In this document: piece after piece, positions 24,473-36,010 of the stretch
Position numbering within the stretch: the stretch's first letter is position 1
How the letters are laid out: each line of letters begins with the position of its first letter
Source of the DNA: Steromphala cineraria
Taxonomy: Eukaryota > Mollusca > Gastropoda > Trochida > Trochidae
Assembly: GCA_916613615.1 (NCBI GenBank)
Contig: OU744732.1
Location: 61,827,227-61,891,226, forward strand
Direction: 5' to 3'
Length of the DNA stretch: 64,000 bases
The notes under the pieces: generated by a model
The model's database searches: none
What the model saw: only the letters and a program-made list of their open reading frames with translations
What the model was told of the DNA's origin: nothing
Program-made: the position numbers and the translations under genes

Positions 24473-25424
24473 GTGAGTAGCTCGCCCTTCATGCAAACAG
24501 CACCGCTGCACGCTCTGCAGACATGTTTACTACGTTTTATGAAAACGGGACGGTTTTCAAGATGTTTTGGACTTGCAGCATTTAGCAGCACAATGTTTTC
24601 TAGGTCAATTCTCGAATCGGTACTACGTTGCCTAACTTTCAGGGATATTTTACCACTGACAGCTATGGGGCATTTTGTCTTCATGTTCGTTTGTCTTTAT
24701 ATAGTAACTAATTTTAATTCTTTGTATTACTCTACCAAGCTGTAAACACTAAGTGAAATCCGATATATATCAATATTATATTGCCGAAAGTTGTTATGAC
24801 CCAATGAAAGGCGTTGCAAATGACTCACAGCTGCTTTGCGGTCAGATACTATTGCCCTACAACTATTTGTACTACTCAATCGACAGGAATCGTCTGTCGG
24901 ATCTAGAATGTTTCTCGTGCCTTCATTAAACCGTGTAGGGGATCTAACCTTTAGACTGTGTGATGAACTGTGTATATTATGCATAACTCATTGCCATGTA
25001 TTTGATGCATGCTGTATCTTTTTTATGATTTATCCTTCAAAGGTGAAATATAGCATGATTTTTTAAACTTGTATTTTTTCAAAATATTCTCCCAAAAATG
25101 TATTAGTTGATGATTAGATCTGCAGGGTTATGAATGAAAATATCATGCAAAACTGTTGGTGGCCATGCAATAACAATTTTCCATGGAAGTTTGGTGAATA
25201 AATTTGTGTAGATTAACTTGAAAGTGTAATTATGATTTATATTTATATTTTTTTTAATAAACTTTAAATAAGAATAATAAATAAATTAAATAAACATTTA
25301 TTTTGTTTAAATGAGATAAATACCAATAAGCAGTGCTTTATTCTCTTTAAGTTGTACAAAGTGTCCCCTTTTGTTTAAAGTTACCTTGCTGCAGTCACAT
25401 GTTTGTTGATGTTTGTATTTTACA
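24473..25424. other. Putative intron or intergenic DNA, no feature recognised
   Basis: AT-rich after about 24700. Opposite-strand open stretches near 24331-25066 overlap and lack motifs. Confidence 0.35.
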
Positions 25425-25515
25425 CAGTCTTAGTAAACCTAGCGACTCTCTTCTAGACCTTTCTAGATTCAATTTAGGAGTGAAACAGATAATATTGAGG
25501 CTAGGTTTACTCAGA
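25425..25515. mobile_element. MITE A copy 2 (about 91 bp)
   Basis: CAGTCTTAGTAAACCTAGC at the left and GAGGCTAGGTTTACTCAGA at the right form the inverted ends. The interior TTTAGGAGTGAA...ATAATATTGAGG matches the right half of the copy at 17809-18010. Confidence 0.75.
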
Positions 25516-25989
25516 TTTTTTTTTACAATAACAGAAGCATGTTTTTAAACTCCTCAACATTGACTTCTCATGTCAGAATTAAAAATTTGATTAGAAGGGA
25601 GAGAAATTATATTTTATATTTGATTGATCATTCCTGTTTATACACATACATAATAATTACTTTACAATCAGGTTCAAGCATAACACAGTCACGGTACGGT
25701 AGTGTTACATAGATTGCCTCAGACTTTGAAAGTTTCATCCCATCTTTATGTTATGCCTTAGGAAATAATCTTTGGTAATGCTGATATATGAGATACCCCC
25801 TTTCATCAATACACAGGAACTTGACTATAAAAAACCAAATCCTACTTCCTGATTGGTTGTGAAGATGAAAGTGTGAGCTAACAGCTGGAATTGAAAGTCA
25901 TTTCTAAATTCAAGACTGTTTGGTAAAATATCTCTGCATTATTATCAATATACTAATATATAGAGAATCTCACCCAGCCGGGATGTCTT

Positions 25990-26249
25990 CTCCGTCTCAG
26001 TCTGAATGCACCCACCTCTTTCGCATGATGCTATAACCAGTTTAGTGCAGACAAACCCAGTTGTAGGCTATCCAATCACATCCTCGTTTTTAAATAGCGT
26101 TTAGCGGCTTATATGTATAACAAGTATTACACTGGAGTTACCCGCCCCTAGCTTTATATTGAAAGCTTTTGCTGCCCGCCTTGCGATTGGTTAATGAGCA
26201 TACATCAAATACATGCGACAAAGGTGGGTGCATTCTGACTATGACGGAG
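25990..26249. mobile_element. MITE C (about 260 bp, inverted termini)
   Basis: CTCCGTCTCAGTCTGAATGC at 25990 is the reverse complement, with a few mismatches, of the segment ending at 26249 (GCATTCTGACTATGACGGAG). The inverted repeat extends to about 28 bp (through GCACCCACCT). No coding capacity. Confidence 0.75.
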
Positions 26250-26873
26250 AGGTTGGTTCGGACCGCGATAGAGACAATATTTTTGTTATTTTATTCCTTA
26301 GAGCTCGGTCAATTTTAATCAGACTGGTTGATAGGGATGTTACGTTACATATTTGGAGACCCAGTGATCCCCATGCAGAGCAATAGGGGCAACACCTTAT
26401 GATTGGGAATATTATCCATACTTCCTTTTACCCCAAATTAGAAAGACTTTGGCCACACCCAAAAGCAAATTAGAATATAAAGCCTCAGTGTTGTAACTGT
26501 TATTTCTACATGAACAGCAGAGGGGTCATTTTGACCAATAAATTACCCATATGGTTTAAAATTAGTAGTGACATATTTTCAATATGAGCACATGTGCACA
26601 GTCACTTTTGTTCAGCAAAGATTGTTGTAGTGCTACTTCTCGTATATCAATGTCTATGAGGTCATAAAACAATTGTTTGTGACGTAACCGACCGTCGATA
26701 GAGAAGAAGATTTTTATATTATTTTTCTAAAATAATAAAATGGAACCAAATCTGTAATAAAGAAATTATACCCTCAGAAGTGTGTCATGACTTTTATGCA
26801 AGTTTGTGTATAACCCTATCTTTTTGCTAAAAAATTCACACTTGTTTCGTAAAAGTCATGATACACTTCCTTG

Positions 26874-27282
26874 TAGGGATGTCACGATACAGGTACCTTG
26901 CGATACGATACGTATCACAATACTGAGCTCACGAGACGATACATATCGCGATACACTAAATGCAACATTATTACGTTATTACGGTGAGATAAAAATTCAG
27001 GGATCTAATATTCCTAAAGAGACTTATCTGAGTAACCAGCATTTAAACACAACTTTTTCATGAAAAAGTCATTTAATGCTATATAAAAGCTATGTTTACA
27101 AGGAATTTAACCAACTCTGGATTGCTTGACTCAATTTTCACACAAAAATTAAACGATATTCACAAAAAAGTTAACGATATTCACTAAAATTTGTATCACG
27201 ATACAGTTGACTGTATTGTGTATTGTATCATGAAATGTACCATGACGATGCAAAGATGCATCAGTGTTTCGTGACATCCCTA
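26874..27282. mobile_element. hAT-type MITE (409 bp) with 8-bp target duplication
   Basis: Ends TAGGGATGTCACGATACA and ...TTTCGTGACATCCCTA. The 8-bp duplication CTTCCTTG is perfect (26866-26873 and 27283-27290). An 8-bp duplication and this end sequence are typical of the hAT superfamily. The ends contain several overlapping CGATAC words. Non-autonomous. Confidence 0.93.
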
Positions 27283-27418
27283 CTTCCTTGGGTAATAATA
27301 TCTATCATGAACATATGGGACCCTTTGCAATGGTAGAAGTATCCCACTTCTTCAAATTTGTAAGGGGCACCAAGCCCAAAGGGTGGGCAAATTCCCCATG
27401 ACCCCCTTAAGACACAAC

Positions 27419-27945
27419 ACTGAAGCCTGTTGAGCTTCATAATTAGGCAATGACTATATGTGTATACAACTTCATAAAGAAGACTGAATGCCAGTGTAGC
27501 CTCAGTAGCTCAGTCGATAGACCGGAAGTGGGGTATAATTTCACCAATACCCCCTTTACACTGAAGCCTGTTGAGCTTCATAATTAGGCAATGACTATAT
27601 GTGTATACAACTTCATAAAGAAGACTGAATGCCAGTGTAGCCTCAGTAGCTCAGTCGATAGACCGGAAGTGGGGTATAATTTCACCAATACCCCCTTTAC
27701 ACTGAAGCCTGTTGAGCTTCATAATTAGGCAATGACTATATGTGTATACAACTTCATAAAGAAGACTGAATGCCAGTGTAGCCTCAGTAGCTCAGTCGAT
27801 AGACCGGAAGTGGGGTATAATTTCACCAATACCCCCTTTACACTGAAGCCTGTTGAGCTTCATAATTAGGCAATGACTATATGTGTATACAACTTCATAA
27901 AGAAGACTGAATGCCAGTGTAGCCTCAGTAGCTCAGTCGATAGAG
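27419..27945 (+). repeat. 141-bp tandem repeat (about 3.7 units) containing half of a SINE
   Basis: The word TGAAGCCTGTTGAGCTTCAT occurs at 27421, 27562, 27703 and 27844, exactly 141 bp apart. Each unit contains CCTCAGTAGCTCAGTCGATAG, a tRNA-like A-box. Only the last unit continues into a B-box. A diverged extra unit lies at about 28159-28275. Confidence 0.95.
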
Positions 27946-27995
27946 GCGTTGTGTCTCAACGTTAAGGCCCCTGGTTCGATTCCCACCATGGTCAT
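27920..27995 (+). repeat. tRNA-derived SINE head
   Basis: A-box-like TAGCTCAGTCGATAG (about 27929-27943) and an exact B-box GGTTCGATTCC (27973-27983). A possible anticodon stem-loop (GCGTT GTGTCTC AACGT) exists, but the T-stem does not pair beyond two bases. This is therefore a tRNA-derived repeat rather than a functional tRNA. RNA polymerase III promoter activity is possible. Confidence 0.7.
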
Positions 27996-28158
27996 TAACA
28001 TTTCTCAAAAATTCTAAATTTTACAACTCTTTATATTTGCCAAAGTTGAAAATCACCTGACTTAATGTGGGTGTGCTTAAAAGAAGAGGTGTATTAGAAA
28101 AGTTGTGGTGTATTGGTCAATAGTCGTACAGTTAGAACAAAGGAAACCACAGCAACTA

Positions 28159-28275
28159 GACCGGAAGTGGGGTATAATTTCACCAATACCCCCTCTACAC
28201 TGAAGCCTGATGAGCCTCATAGGCAATGACTATATCTGTAAACAACTTCATAAGGAGACTGAATGCCAGTGTGGA
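28159..28275 (+). repeat. Diverged copy of the 141-bp unit
   Basis: GACCGGAAGTGGGGTATAAT through CTGAATGCCAGTGTG matches the tandem array upstream with several differences, and lacks the A-box word. Confidence 0.8.
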
Positions 28276-28586
28276 CAGGTGTGAACAGTTTTACCTGGTA
28301 TAGGGAAGTAAGAAGACAGGCGGTGACTCACAGGCTGCGGACAACAGAAGAAAACGATAAATAGGTGTAAACAACAAGCACATCATCACTCAGCAGAGTA
28401 ATGCATTTTCAGTAATTCACAGTGAGTCATTCAAAACAGCCAAGAGCGATAAAAACAAAACTTTAGTCTTAAAGATGTTTTGTCTTTCGACTGATGAGGA
28501 TTTGATTGTTCTGTTTCTTTAGATGTCTAATTTCCTAGATTGGAGAGGGCTTGCAACATAGGTAGGTTCTTCATAGACTTTATTAT

Positions 28587-29231
28587 TAGAGGTGTGACGA
28601 TATATCGTGGTATTCGTAAATCGTGATACACATATCGTGATACATTCTCTGTTATTGTATAATTTTACATATTTTTTACCTTAAAATGGCTTTTATTATA
28701 TTATCTAAAAATTAGAGGTGTAACGATACAGGAGGGTTGCGATACGATACAAATGCCGATATAGGGGTAAGATAAATATTTTCTCCTGATATTATTATCT
28801 TTTCACAAAATGTTTGAGTCAGTTAATCTTGAGAAAGAATTTACTTGCACTAAGTTGCAGCTTTTTTATGTAATTGTAATATAATCCAACTTCCAAATTT
28901 TAGGAGAGGTTCTTGTGTGCATAATGAAGTATCTTTTTAATGTATATCTCAGTTTTGAGCACCTACATTGAGAGGTTATTATCATTTTATGTATCCCGAT
29001 ACGCATCCTGCGATACGATACGATATATTGTGGCCTATGTATCACGATACGATAATGTATTGCTGTATCGTTACACCTCTACTAAAAATGAGAGTATTTA
29101 TCAAAAGTTAATGTTTTATTTTGTTAAAACCTTAAAATAGCATATGAAGACGTGTATCGTATCGAATCATATTGCTATGGGATATCGTAATATGTATCGT
29201 AACGTGAAAAATCTACATCGTCAGACCTTTA
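28587..29231. mobile_element. Outer hAT-type MITE, split by a second element
   Basis: The left end TAGAGGTGTGACGATATATC and the right end ...CATCGTCAGACCTTTA are diverged inverted ends. Flanks TTTATTAT (28579-28586) and TTTATTAA (29232-29239) agree at seven of eight positions, as for an old hAT insertion. The younger element at 28713-29081 sits inside it. Confidence 0.75.
28713..29081. mobile_element. Inner hAT-type MITE (369 bp) with perfect 8-bp duplication
   Basis: The ends TAGAGGTGTAACGATACA and TGTATCGTTACACCTCTA are perfect inverted repeats of 18 bp. The duplication CTAAAAAT is perfect (28705-28712 and 29082-29089). It is inserted inside a related, older element. Confidence 0.94.
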
Positions 29232-29245
29232 TTTATTAAAGTCAC

Positions 29246-29555
29246 CTATCTATATATCCATCCATCCATTCATGTTTCTATACACCCATGCATTCATCCA
29301 TCCATATATATCCATCCACCTATCCAATCATCCATCCATCCATCCACCTATCAAATGATCCATCTTTCTATTCACCTGTCCATATATTCATCCATCCATC
29401 CAACCATCCACCTATCAAATGATCCATCTTTCTATACACCTGTCCATATATTCATCCATCCATCCAACCATCCACCTATCCATCCATCCATCCATCTTTC
29501 TTTTCATCCATCCATTCATCTTTCCATACAGCCATCCATCAATCAATCCATCCGA
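29246..29555. repeat. CCAT/ATCC microsatellite
   Basis: Imperfect runs of ATCC tetranucleotides, with a roughly 64-bp duplicated block (ATCAAATGATCCATCTTTCT at 29350 and 29414). Confidence 0.9.
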
Positions 29556-29564
29556 GACCAATAA

Positions 29565-32500
29565 AATCAATAGTTTTGCAGGTACTATCAACTCCCACCT
29601 ATTCTGGTAATTGTGAAAATAATCTGGATTTGTTTATTTACTGCATTAATAAAGGGCAAATCATGGTGTATTAACTCTACACCTCTTCAGGACAGAGATA
29701 TGCTTGTAATACTATATATATCAAAATATTAACTGCATGGAGATATTGAATCCTCGGAATACCTATAGAAGTACCATGTTCCCATAGAGTTCATATTTTA
29801 GACGTTTATTCCTCGGAACTAGGCAGATTTTAATCAGACTGGTAAATATACTTTTTCCTGGTTTCCAAAGGTTGGGGACCCAATAGATATGAACCATAAT
29901 TCTTGTAACAATTGCCAGTGAAAAGAAAAGCAAATTGACCTTATCAAATACATTTTCATGATTTGATGCATTACTTTTTATTAAAGATTCAAATAAGGAA
30001 ATTAAGGAGATCATATTCTTCGAACTTCTTAGAAGTGTTTTGGGTTTTAATGTTTGAGGTTAAATAGATTATATATGTTCATAATATTAAGATATTTACA
30101 GAAGACATATCAGCTGATCGAGATGTGTAATATCCTTCAGATTTGAAATCATGAAATTATTTACTAGTTTTACTGTTAGTTGTTTTGCTGTATTTATAGT
30201 GGGCATGTGAAGCATATGTTTTATTACGTAGATGCGGAAACTGGCAGCTAGCCAATAGGGGGTTGGGTCTGTATGGAGAAGGAATGCTGGGTAATACAGC
30301 GAAACTTGCTGGTAGGCAGGAGTGACTCATCAAACATGATCTCTCTCTCGCTACTGTACTCTCTCAAATGAACTGATTCGGGAGGAATAGAACCACGGAT
30401 TGAGAGGCATTCTAGAAATCGTTACATGAGGAAATTGAGGATATTTGATGTATATATATATATATATATGTTCTATCGAGAGACATGTTTGATTGTTATG
30501 AGGATTTCAATATTGTGGTCTCCACACAATTGTTATCAAACTTCCAAACAAATCAAATTATTACCTTCATGTAAAGTTAAGAAATGTTCCTTCTCATTCT
30601 AAACTCCTTGGGGGTATGCAACTCAAGAGCAATTTAATCTCTGACACTACTACTGGGTGAAGTTCTGCGGCTTTTCATCCCCATTGCACTCAGTTCACCC
30701 AGCTGTTACAAATTCATACCTTCAAACAGGATGTGGAATATTTAGCAGGGATGACAATTTCAGCTGATCATCTAAATTCTAAAACTGTGTTATTGTTAAT
30801 TAAGGACCATCCAGGAGCCTTATTTCGATTCATTTTCTAGAATTACATTTCAACATTGTAAAGTTGAGAGCAGCAAGTTGATATTTACATGATTGAAATG
30901 TTAGTTTTGCATGCTTGGAATTTACTTTTCGAGAATTGCTTGGTTGAGAACGACATCTTGCAAGTTACGAGATCATTTTCGGCACACATCCCCTTCCATA
31001 CATAAAAAGAAAGATTTTTGACATCAACGTCCTGAAATGGTAATGTTGATCACGTGTCATCACATATGACAGACACACAGACTAATAACTTAAATGATTG
31101 ACAGTGATATGCACTTTTTGAGTCCTCGGGTCCAAGGAAATAGACTCGAGTCTAGCAGGACCTGACTCAGGCCTAAGTTCTCGAGTACCAGAGGAAGCCC
31201 TAGTAGGTATATATATATATATATATTGGGTAAACAGTTCACCATTCACAATTTGGTGCATTGCAAGTCGTATATATCTTTAGGAGCCTCAAATGTCTTT
31301 ATAATAAACTTTATTTCTTCCTAACCTGATAGATCATTAGTAATCTGAATCTGGAAGTCACAGGAAATGCTTGTATGCTAAGTCATAGTAAACAGTACTT
31401 GTGAGTGGGTGCTTCCTAGACTAACATTTAGTCTCAGAAATAAGTTTTTCCATTATCAACAACATTTTACTAAAATTACAAATAGTAAATGACAGTAAAA
31501 CAACAAGGAGCCCAAGCAATGCCTTAATTCCTAAAGCTAAGGCATCTAGACTTGCTATAATTTTCTAGACTATGTTTGTCGTCAATTGAATATTTTGCTT
31601 TAGGGTCTGGATGACAGACTAGGTGCTTCCCAGTGTAGAGACTTGCTGTGTTAGAGTTTCATTATATACCGGTATGTTATGTTGCATTTTCATTCAGAGA
31701 TTCTCTTTGTTTATCAAAAATGAGATTAGACAAGGTAATTTATTCAAAGGTAGTATTGAAATGACATCAATGATTGTGTATATTACTTCCAGTGTTAACT
31801 CAGCTTGACTCGCTTTGCTGGCAGATATTCACTTCTAGTTTTATACCTCTTGGAGCCCTTAATTTCTGGTATCAAATCGCACCTTCTAAACCATAATTAT
31901 TTCCTGCAACAGCTTTAGCCCAAAGCAGGGGATATAAGGTATTGGGCAGCGTCCGTACGTATGTACGTAGAAAATCAAATAACTCAAAATCGTTGACTGG
32001 ATTCTTTTTATTTATAATTGGTTCATCACCTTGAGGGGTTTTTAACCTTGACTTCATTTAAAGGTCATAATAAGATTTTGACATTTTACAGGATGTCTCA
32101 AAGTTCACTAGATTCTCTTTATAGCTTACATATCGGTGTGTACTTCAAAGAGGCAGGGCCCAATCAATTTTGATGAACTTAACATTGTTTTCAAGGTCAT
32201 AGTAATGCAGACAAAACCCTGATAGGCCGTCCTCTTTGATGCAATCATATTTTCCCATTAGTTTGCTTCTGTCAGTAAACATGATATACTTATGGTGTTG
32301 TCGTCTCTCACATTGATGAGTTGATGACCCCTAACTTTCCCAATCACTGCACGCATATCCTTTTGGTTTAGGAACTACATTATTTTAACGATTTATTTAT
32401 CTTACAATCATGAAGGTTGAACAATTTAATAGTTAGGGGGAAACACCTCAGCTTGCCTGATGGCTTCAAGAAGGTGGACATTTACTCTTCGAGGTTTTTA

Positions 32501-32690
32501 TTTCAATTTGCCATTTAATTTGACAAACTTACACATTAGGTCTGCAAAGATTTGAAGCATACCTTGCTCACTGGAGTGGCTTCTTGAATAACTTCTTAAT
32601 GATAGTGATGTTTTGTTCAAGGTCAAGTGAGAAGCCCTCCAGGGGAGTCGTGCTCAGCCGCTATGGTATCCATTATCCAGTCGACCATTA
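29565..32690. other. Long AT-rich stretch, no gene recognised
   Basis: Holds TA microsatellites (30451-30469 and 31208-31226), a MITE B-like end near 29822-29842, and a CCAAT-containing, moderately GC segment at about 30230-30400 (AGCCAATAGG and GTGACTCAT) that could be regulatory. A dispersed-repeat-like block starts near 31920. No exon is supportable. Confidence 0.4.
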
Positions 32691-32696
32691 GAGATA

Positions 32697-33476
32697 GCTT
32701 TGCTGATCCAAGAACACGGTGAGTCTCTAAGAACATGCTGAATCTCTAAGAGCTTGATGAGTCTCTATAACACGGTGAGTCTTTAAGAACATGGTGAATA
32801 TCAAAGAACACAGTGAGTCTCTAAGAACATGATGAGTCTCTTGAGAACATGGTGAGTCTCTAAAAACACGGTGAGTCTCCGAGAACACAGTGAGTCTCGA
32901 AGAACAAGGTTAGCCTTTGAGAACATTGTGAGTCTCTAAGGACATGGTGAGTCTCTAAGAACACGGTGAGTATCTAAGAACACGGTGAGTCTCTAAGAAC
33001 ACAGTGAGTCTCTAAGGACATGGTGAGTCTCTAAGAACACCTGAGTCTCTAAGAACATGGTCAGTCTCGAAGAACAAGGTGAGCCTTTGAGAACATGGTG
33101 AATCTCTAAGAACATGGTGAGTCTCTAAGAACAAGGCAAGTCTCTAAGAACACAGCAAATTTTTAAGAACATGGCGACTCTGTAAGAACGTGGTGAGCCT
33201 CTGAAAACATGGTCAGTCTGTTAGAACACGATGAGTCTCTGAGTACACGGTGAGTCTCTAATAACATGCTGAATCTCTAAGAATTTCTCAGAACAGGAAG
33301 ACTCTCTAAGAACACAATGTGTCTCTAAAAACATGGTGAGTCTCTGAGAACACAGTGAGTCTCGAAGAACAAGGTTATCCTTTGAGAACATGGTGAGTCT
33401 CTAAGGACATGGTGAGTCTCTAAGAACATAGTGAGTCTTTTAGAACACAGTGAGTCTTTAAGATAGGTGAGTGTCT
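32697..33476 (+). repeat. 19-bp minisatellite with 5' splice-site-like motifs
   Basis: About 40 degenerate units of AACACGGTGAGTCTCTAAG. Most contain GGTGAGT, the consensus core of a vertebrate/invertebrate 5' splice site, on the same strand as the exon that begins about 225 bp downstream. No coding frame runs through it. Confidence 0.93.
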
Positions 33477-33700
33477 AAATGGAAATGTTCAAATGTCACT
33501 GCTTTGTCAATAATAATGTAATGGATGTAATGTTATGTTTTACCCATTGAGAAGTTGTGCTCATGTTAAATCTTCACTTTTGAAGCTTGTTTGTATTCAA
33601 CAGTTGTTGATCGGAGTAAATGTAAAATCTGAAAAATATTCAATTAATCAATTAAATTAATCAAAAATAAATTATTTTGATACTTTTTACCTTTTTTCAG

Positions 33701-34418
33701 AAACTCAAATTCTTGAAAAAAATATGTTTTCAGATAATGGGTGCTTCACCTAGTAAACGGAAGAAAACCAAAAAAAGACAAAAAGTTTCTGATATCAACG
33801 ACCTTGACACCTCACCATTTCATGACCTTGAACGACTGAGGTCACTGTCAAAGACTCGACTCAATCGTCTATCGGCAGAAATAGACCGGATGTCTGTGTC
33901 AAATGTGCAATACTACTCTCGTGATTCGCTCTTGGTTCCGGACACGGTCCAGAGCACCGGGTCTTTAAACCTCAACCTAGACTACCACTGCAAGTTTCAC
34001 ATGAAAGGTTCTTTCAGTTCCGAAAATCTCAATTTCGACGACCATCCAGTACTCACAAAACTTCAAAATGAGCAAAATGCTCGCCTTGAACACATGGAGC
34101 GACGTATTACCAAAATACGAACAAACGCGATGCAAGCTGCGGAGCGGAGAAAATATGCGCACTTGTTCCGTGCAAGGTCAGAGGACTCTCGTACGGCTCA
34201 GTTGTTGAAGGAGGCGACCGAAGCTTTAGAGGCCGTGAAGAGAGAGAAGAAGTTGGAACTGCTTCGGCAGGAAGAGGAGAGCGATAAAGGGGAGATAATT
34301 CCTGTGAAAATTTTACCCAATCAGCGGGATGGAGGACATGAGAGTGAGGCTGACTTGGGTAAAGTTTGCACAAGGACGGAGGAGATGTGGCCTACACCCC
34401 TACAGAGCATGAATTTCA
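33701..34418 (+). CDS. Main coding exon of an unrecognised gene (myristoyl-start, basic, coiled-coil)
   Basis: Preceded by a strong acceptor (TACCTTTTTTCAG, exon from 33701) and a second, weaker in-frame acceptor (TGTTTTCAG, exon from 33734). The best internal ATG is 33737: MGASPSKRKKTKKRQK fits the N-myristoylation pattern MGxxxS and is followed by a polybasic cluster, as in myristoyl-plus-basic membrane anchors. Numbered from that Met, residues 30-60 are helical and charged, and about 105-185 form a long charged, coiled-coil-like helix rich in Glu, Arg, Lys and Leu. The exon ends at AATTTCA|GTAAGT (donor at 34419) with one base of the next codon. Joined to 34991-35103 it gives about 264 residues. 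I do not recognise the family. If translation begins further upstream (the exon at 24434 is a candidate) the Gly would be internal and not myristoylated. Confidence 0.75.
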
Positions 34419-34990
34419 GTAAGTTGTCTAGTCTTTTATTACATACCTATTCTGAATATCTTCGTGTCTTGTATATAATATCTATTGGCTGGTTTTTGGT
34501 CTACAATATCCATTGATTAATACCGAACCGCATTGACAACGCACCAGTAGAAAATAATTGTTTTTTACTTTTTAAAAAACAATGAAAAATATAATTTAAT
34601 ATTATGCTAACAACATTGTAGACTATGCCTTTTTAAGGCAAACTGACCAAGCTCCGATTTCCTCAACCCATCTATGGACAATTTGAATAAATAAACGCCA
34701 TAAATTGCCGTAAGTGTTGCAATAGCCAGTAAAAATGAGCTGTCAGAATACAAGGTGTTTCAAAGGGAACTACTTTTTATTTGATGAACTTAAAAATTTA
34801 ATGATGTTCCAAAATTGTTGCAACTGTATCATTCTGTATCACCGTACCATTCCCTGATTCATTTCAAAGGGGAGTAATTGAGTATGTATGAAAAGGCTTT
34901 GTTGCCATGATAACCCTATTAATTGTTTAAACATATTATAATCATGAACATGAAACATATTGGTAAACATGATGTTGTTTCTCTCTCCAG
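34419..34990 (+). other. Intron of the unrecognised gene (572 bp)
   Basis: Starts GTAAGT and ends TTTCTCTCTCCAG, with a clear pyrimidine tract. Read-through would add an unrelated tail and stop at 34514-34516, so splicing is the better model. Confidence 0.8.
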
Positions 34991-35103
34991 GCGAACCAGT
35001 CACGTGGCTTCTTCTACCCTTTCTTCTCCCGCTCTTTCTTGTGATCTACCTCATCAGATCTGTTGGAAACCATGGCAACGATAGAACAAAAAAACGTCAA
35101 TGA
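34991..35103 (+). CDS. Terminal coding exon encoding a C-terminal membrane segment
   Basis: The split Ser codon (A|GC) is completed, then EPVT leads into the hydrophobic stretch WLLLPFLLPLFLVIYLI (about residues 233-249 of 264), then a basic tail ending TKKRQ and TGA at 35101-35103. One hydrophobic segment at the extreme C-terminus with a basic tail is the layout of tail-anchored proteins, often of the mitochondrial outer membrane. The last four residues KKRQ also fit the KKXX pattern, which matters only if the C-terminus is cytosolic. Together with the N-terminal myristoyl-like start, both ends could hold membranes. An ATTAAA occurs about 105 bp downstream (near 35209) and AATAAA near 35764. 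Function unknown. Confidence 0.72.
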
Positions 35104-36010
35104 CGACACTTGTCATGAAAACTTGCCAAACCAAATCAGAGAAGTATTGTTTTGGAAGAATTGTTTGCAACCTTCGTCGCGTTTTGTGTAGTTTACACTA
35201 CGATTGTATTAAAATTGGAGCATAATTCACATACTTCAGGGAATATTACAATGGAAAGAGTTGACCAAAAAGGAGTTTAACTCTTTCATCAGATATGTTT
35301 TGAAGCCTGAATTCTGAATTAAGGCATGATGCGGATAAAAGTGTAACAATATATAAGAATACCATATTGATACTACTCAAATACTCAGAGGCCATTGCTG
35401 CCTGTTGCATTGCAAGGGTTAACCTTTGATTTGGATAGCATAAATTATCAGCGAGTGCTGTGACCCTTGAGTGATGTGTCGAAGTCGTGATATAGGGTCT
35501 CTCTTGAAATGCAATAAGACTTCTCAGAGACATCTAGTACTTGATGAGACGCCCAAAATACATTGAAAATAATATATCTGGTGCTTGATTTGAAGTTCAT
35601 TCAAGCATTCAAAAGGGTCCTTCAGAGAGTACAGAGAAAAAATCAAGAACAAAGAATTTCATACCCAAATACGATGCTTGTAAATCCTAAACAGCAACTT
35701 TTTGATATTCAAAGGAATAGATCTTTGGTACTTAATAAGATACATTGTAAGGACCACTTCAGAAATAAAGAAAACAAAATCTGAAATTCAAGCTGAGGGA
35801 TTATTCCAGCTGGTATTTAGTGCAGTGTCAGAATTACCAAGATATAACCTGGATATCGTAGCTGGTTGAAATTCAAGGACAGAGATCTTCGGAAAGATCT
35901 GTGAATTAACTGAAGAATATGAAAAAATATATTTATCAGATCAACAACAATATAGAAGAACCAAGACCATTTGGAATAACATATTGATGTTACAAGCTGT
36001 GAAAAATTGT
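35104..36010 (+). other. Possible 3' UTR and downstream DNA
   Basis: No coding feature. Potential poly(A) signals are ATTAAA near 35209 and AATAAA near 35764; neither can be assigned without transcripts. Confidence 0.35.

Noticed and set aside
24331..24745. Opposite-strand open frames of about 103-117 codons
   Set aside because: They overlap each other across the CpG-rich block and have no recognisable motif; high GC explains the lack of stops. Only the first 13 plus-strand codons before the donor are kept, as a weak candidate.
27925..27995. A tRNA gene
   Set aside because: A- and B-boxes and a possible anticodon arm exist, but the acceptor and T-stems do not pair; a SINE head explains it better.
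28440..28540. Hammerhead ribozyme (CTGATGAG at about 28489)
   Set aside because: The required GAAA core and paired stems are not found at proper spacing.
32697..33476. CRISPR-like array of short repeats
   Set aside because: Units are contiguous without spacers and degenerate, and the setting is an animal genome; it is a minisatellite.
34419..34516. Read-through end of the main exon giving a 259-residue protein
   Set aside because: A strong GTAAGT donor and a well-placed acceptor give a phase-correct exon with a typical membrane segment; the read-through tail is less plausible.
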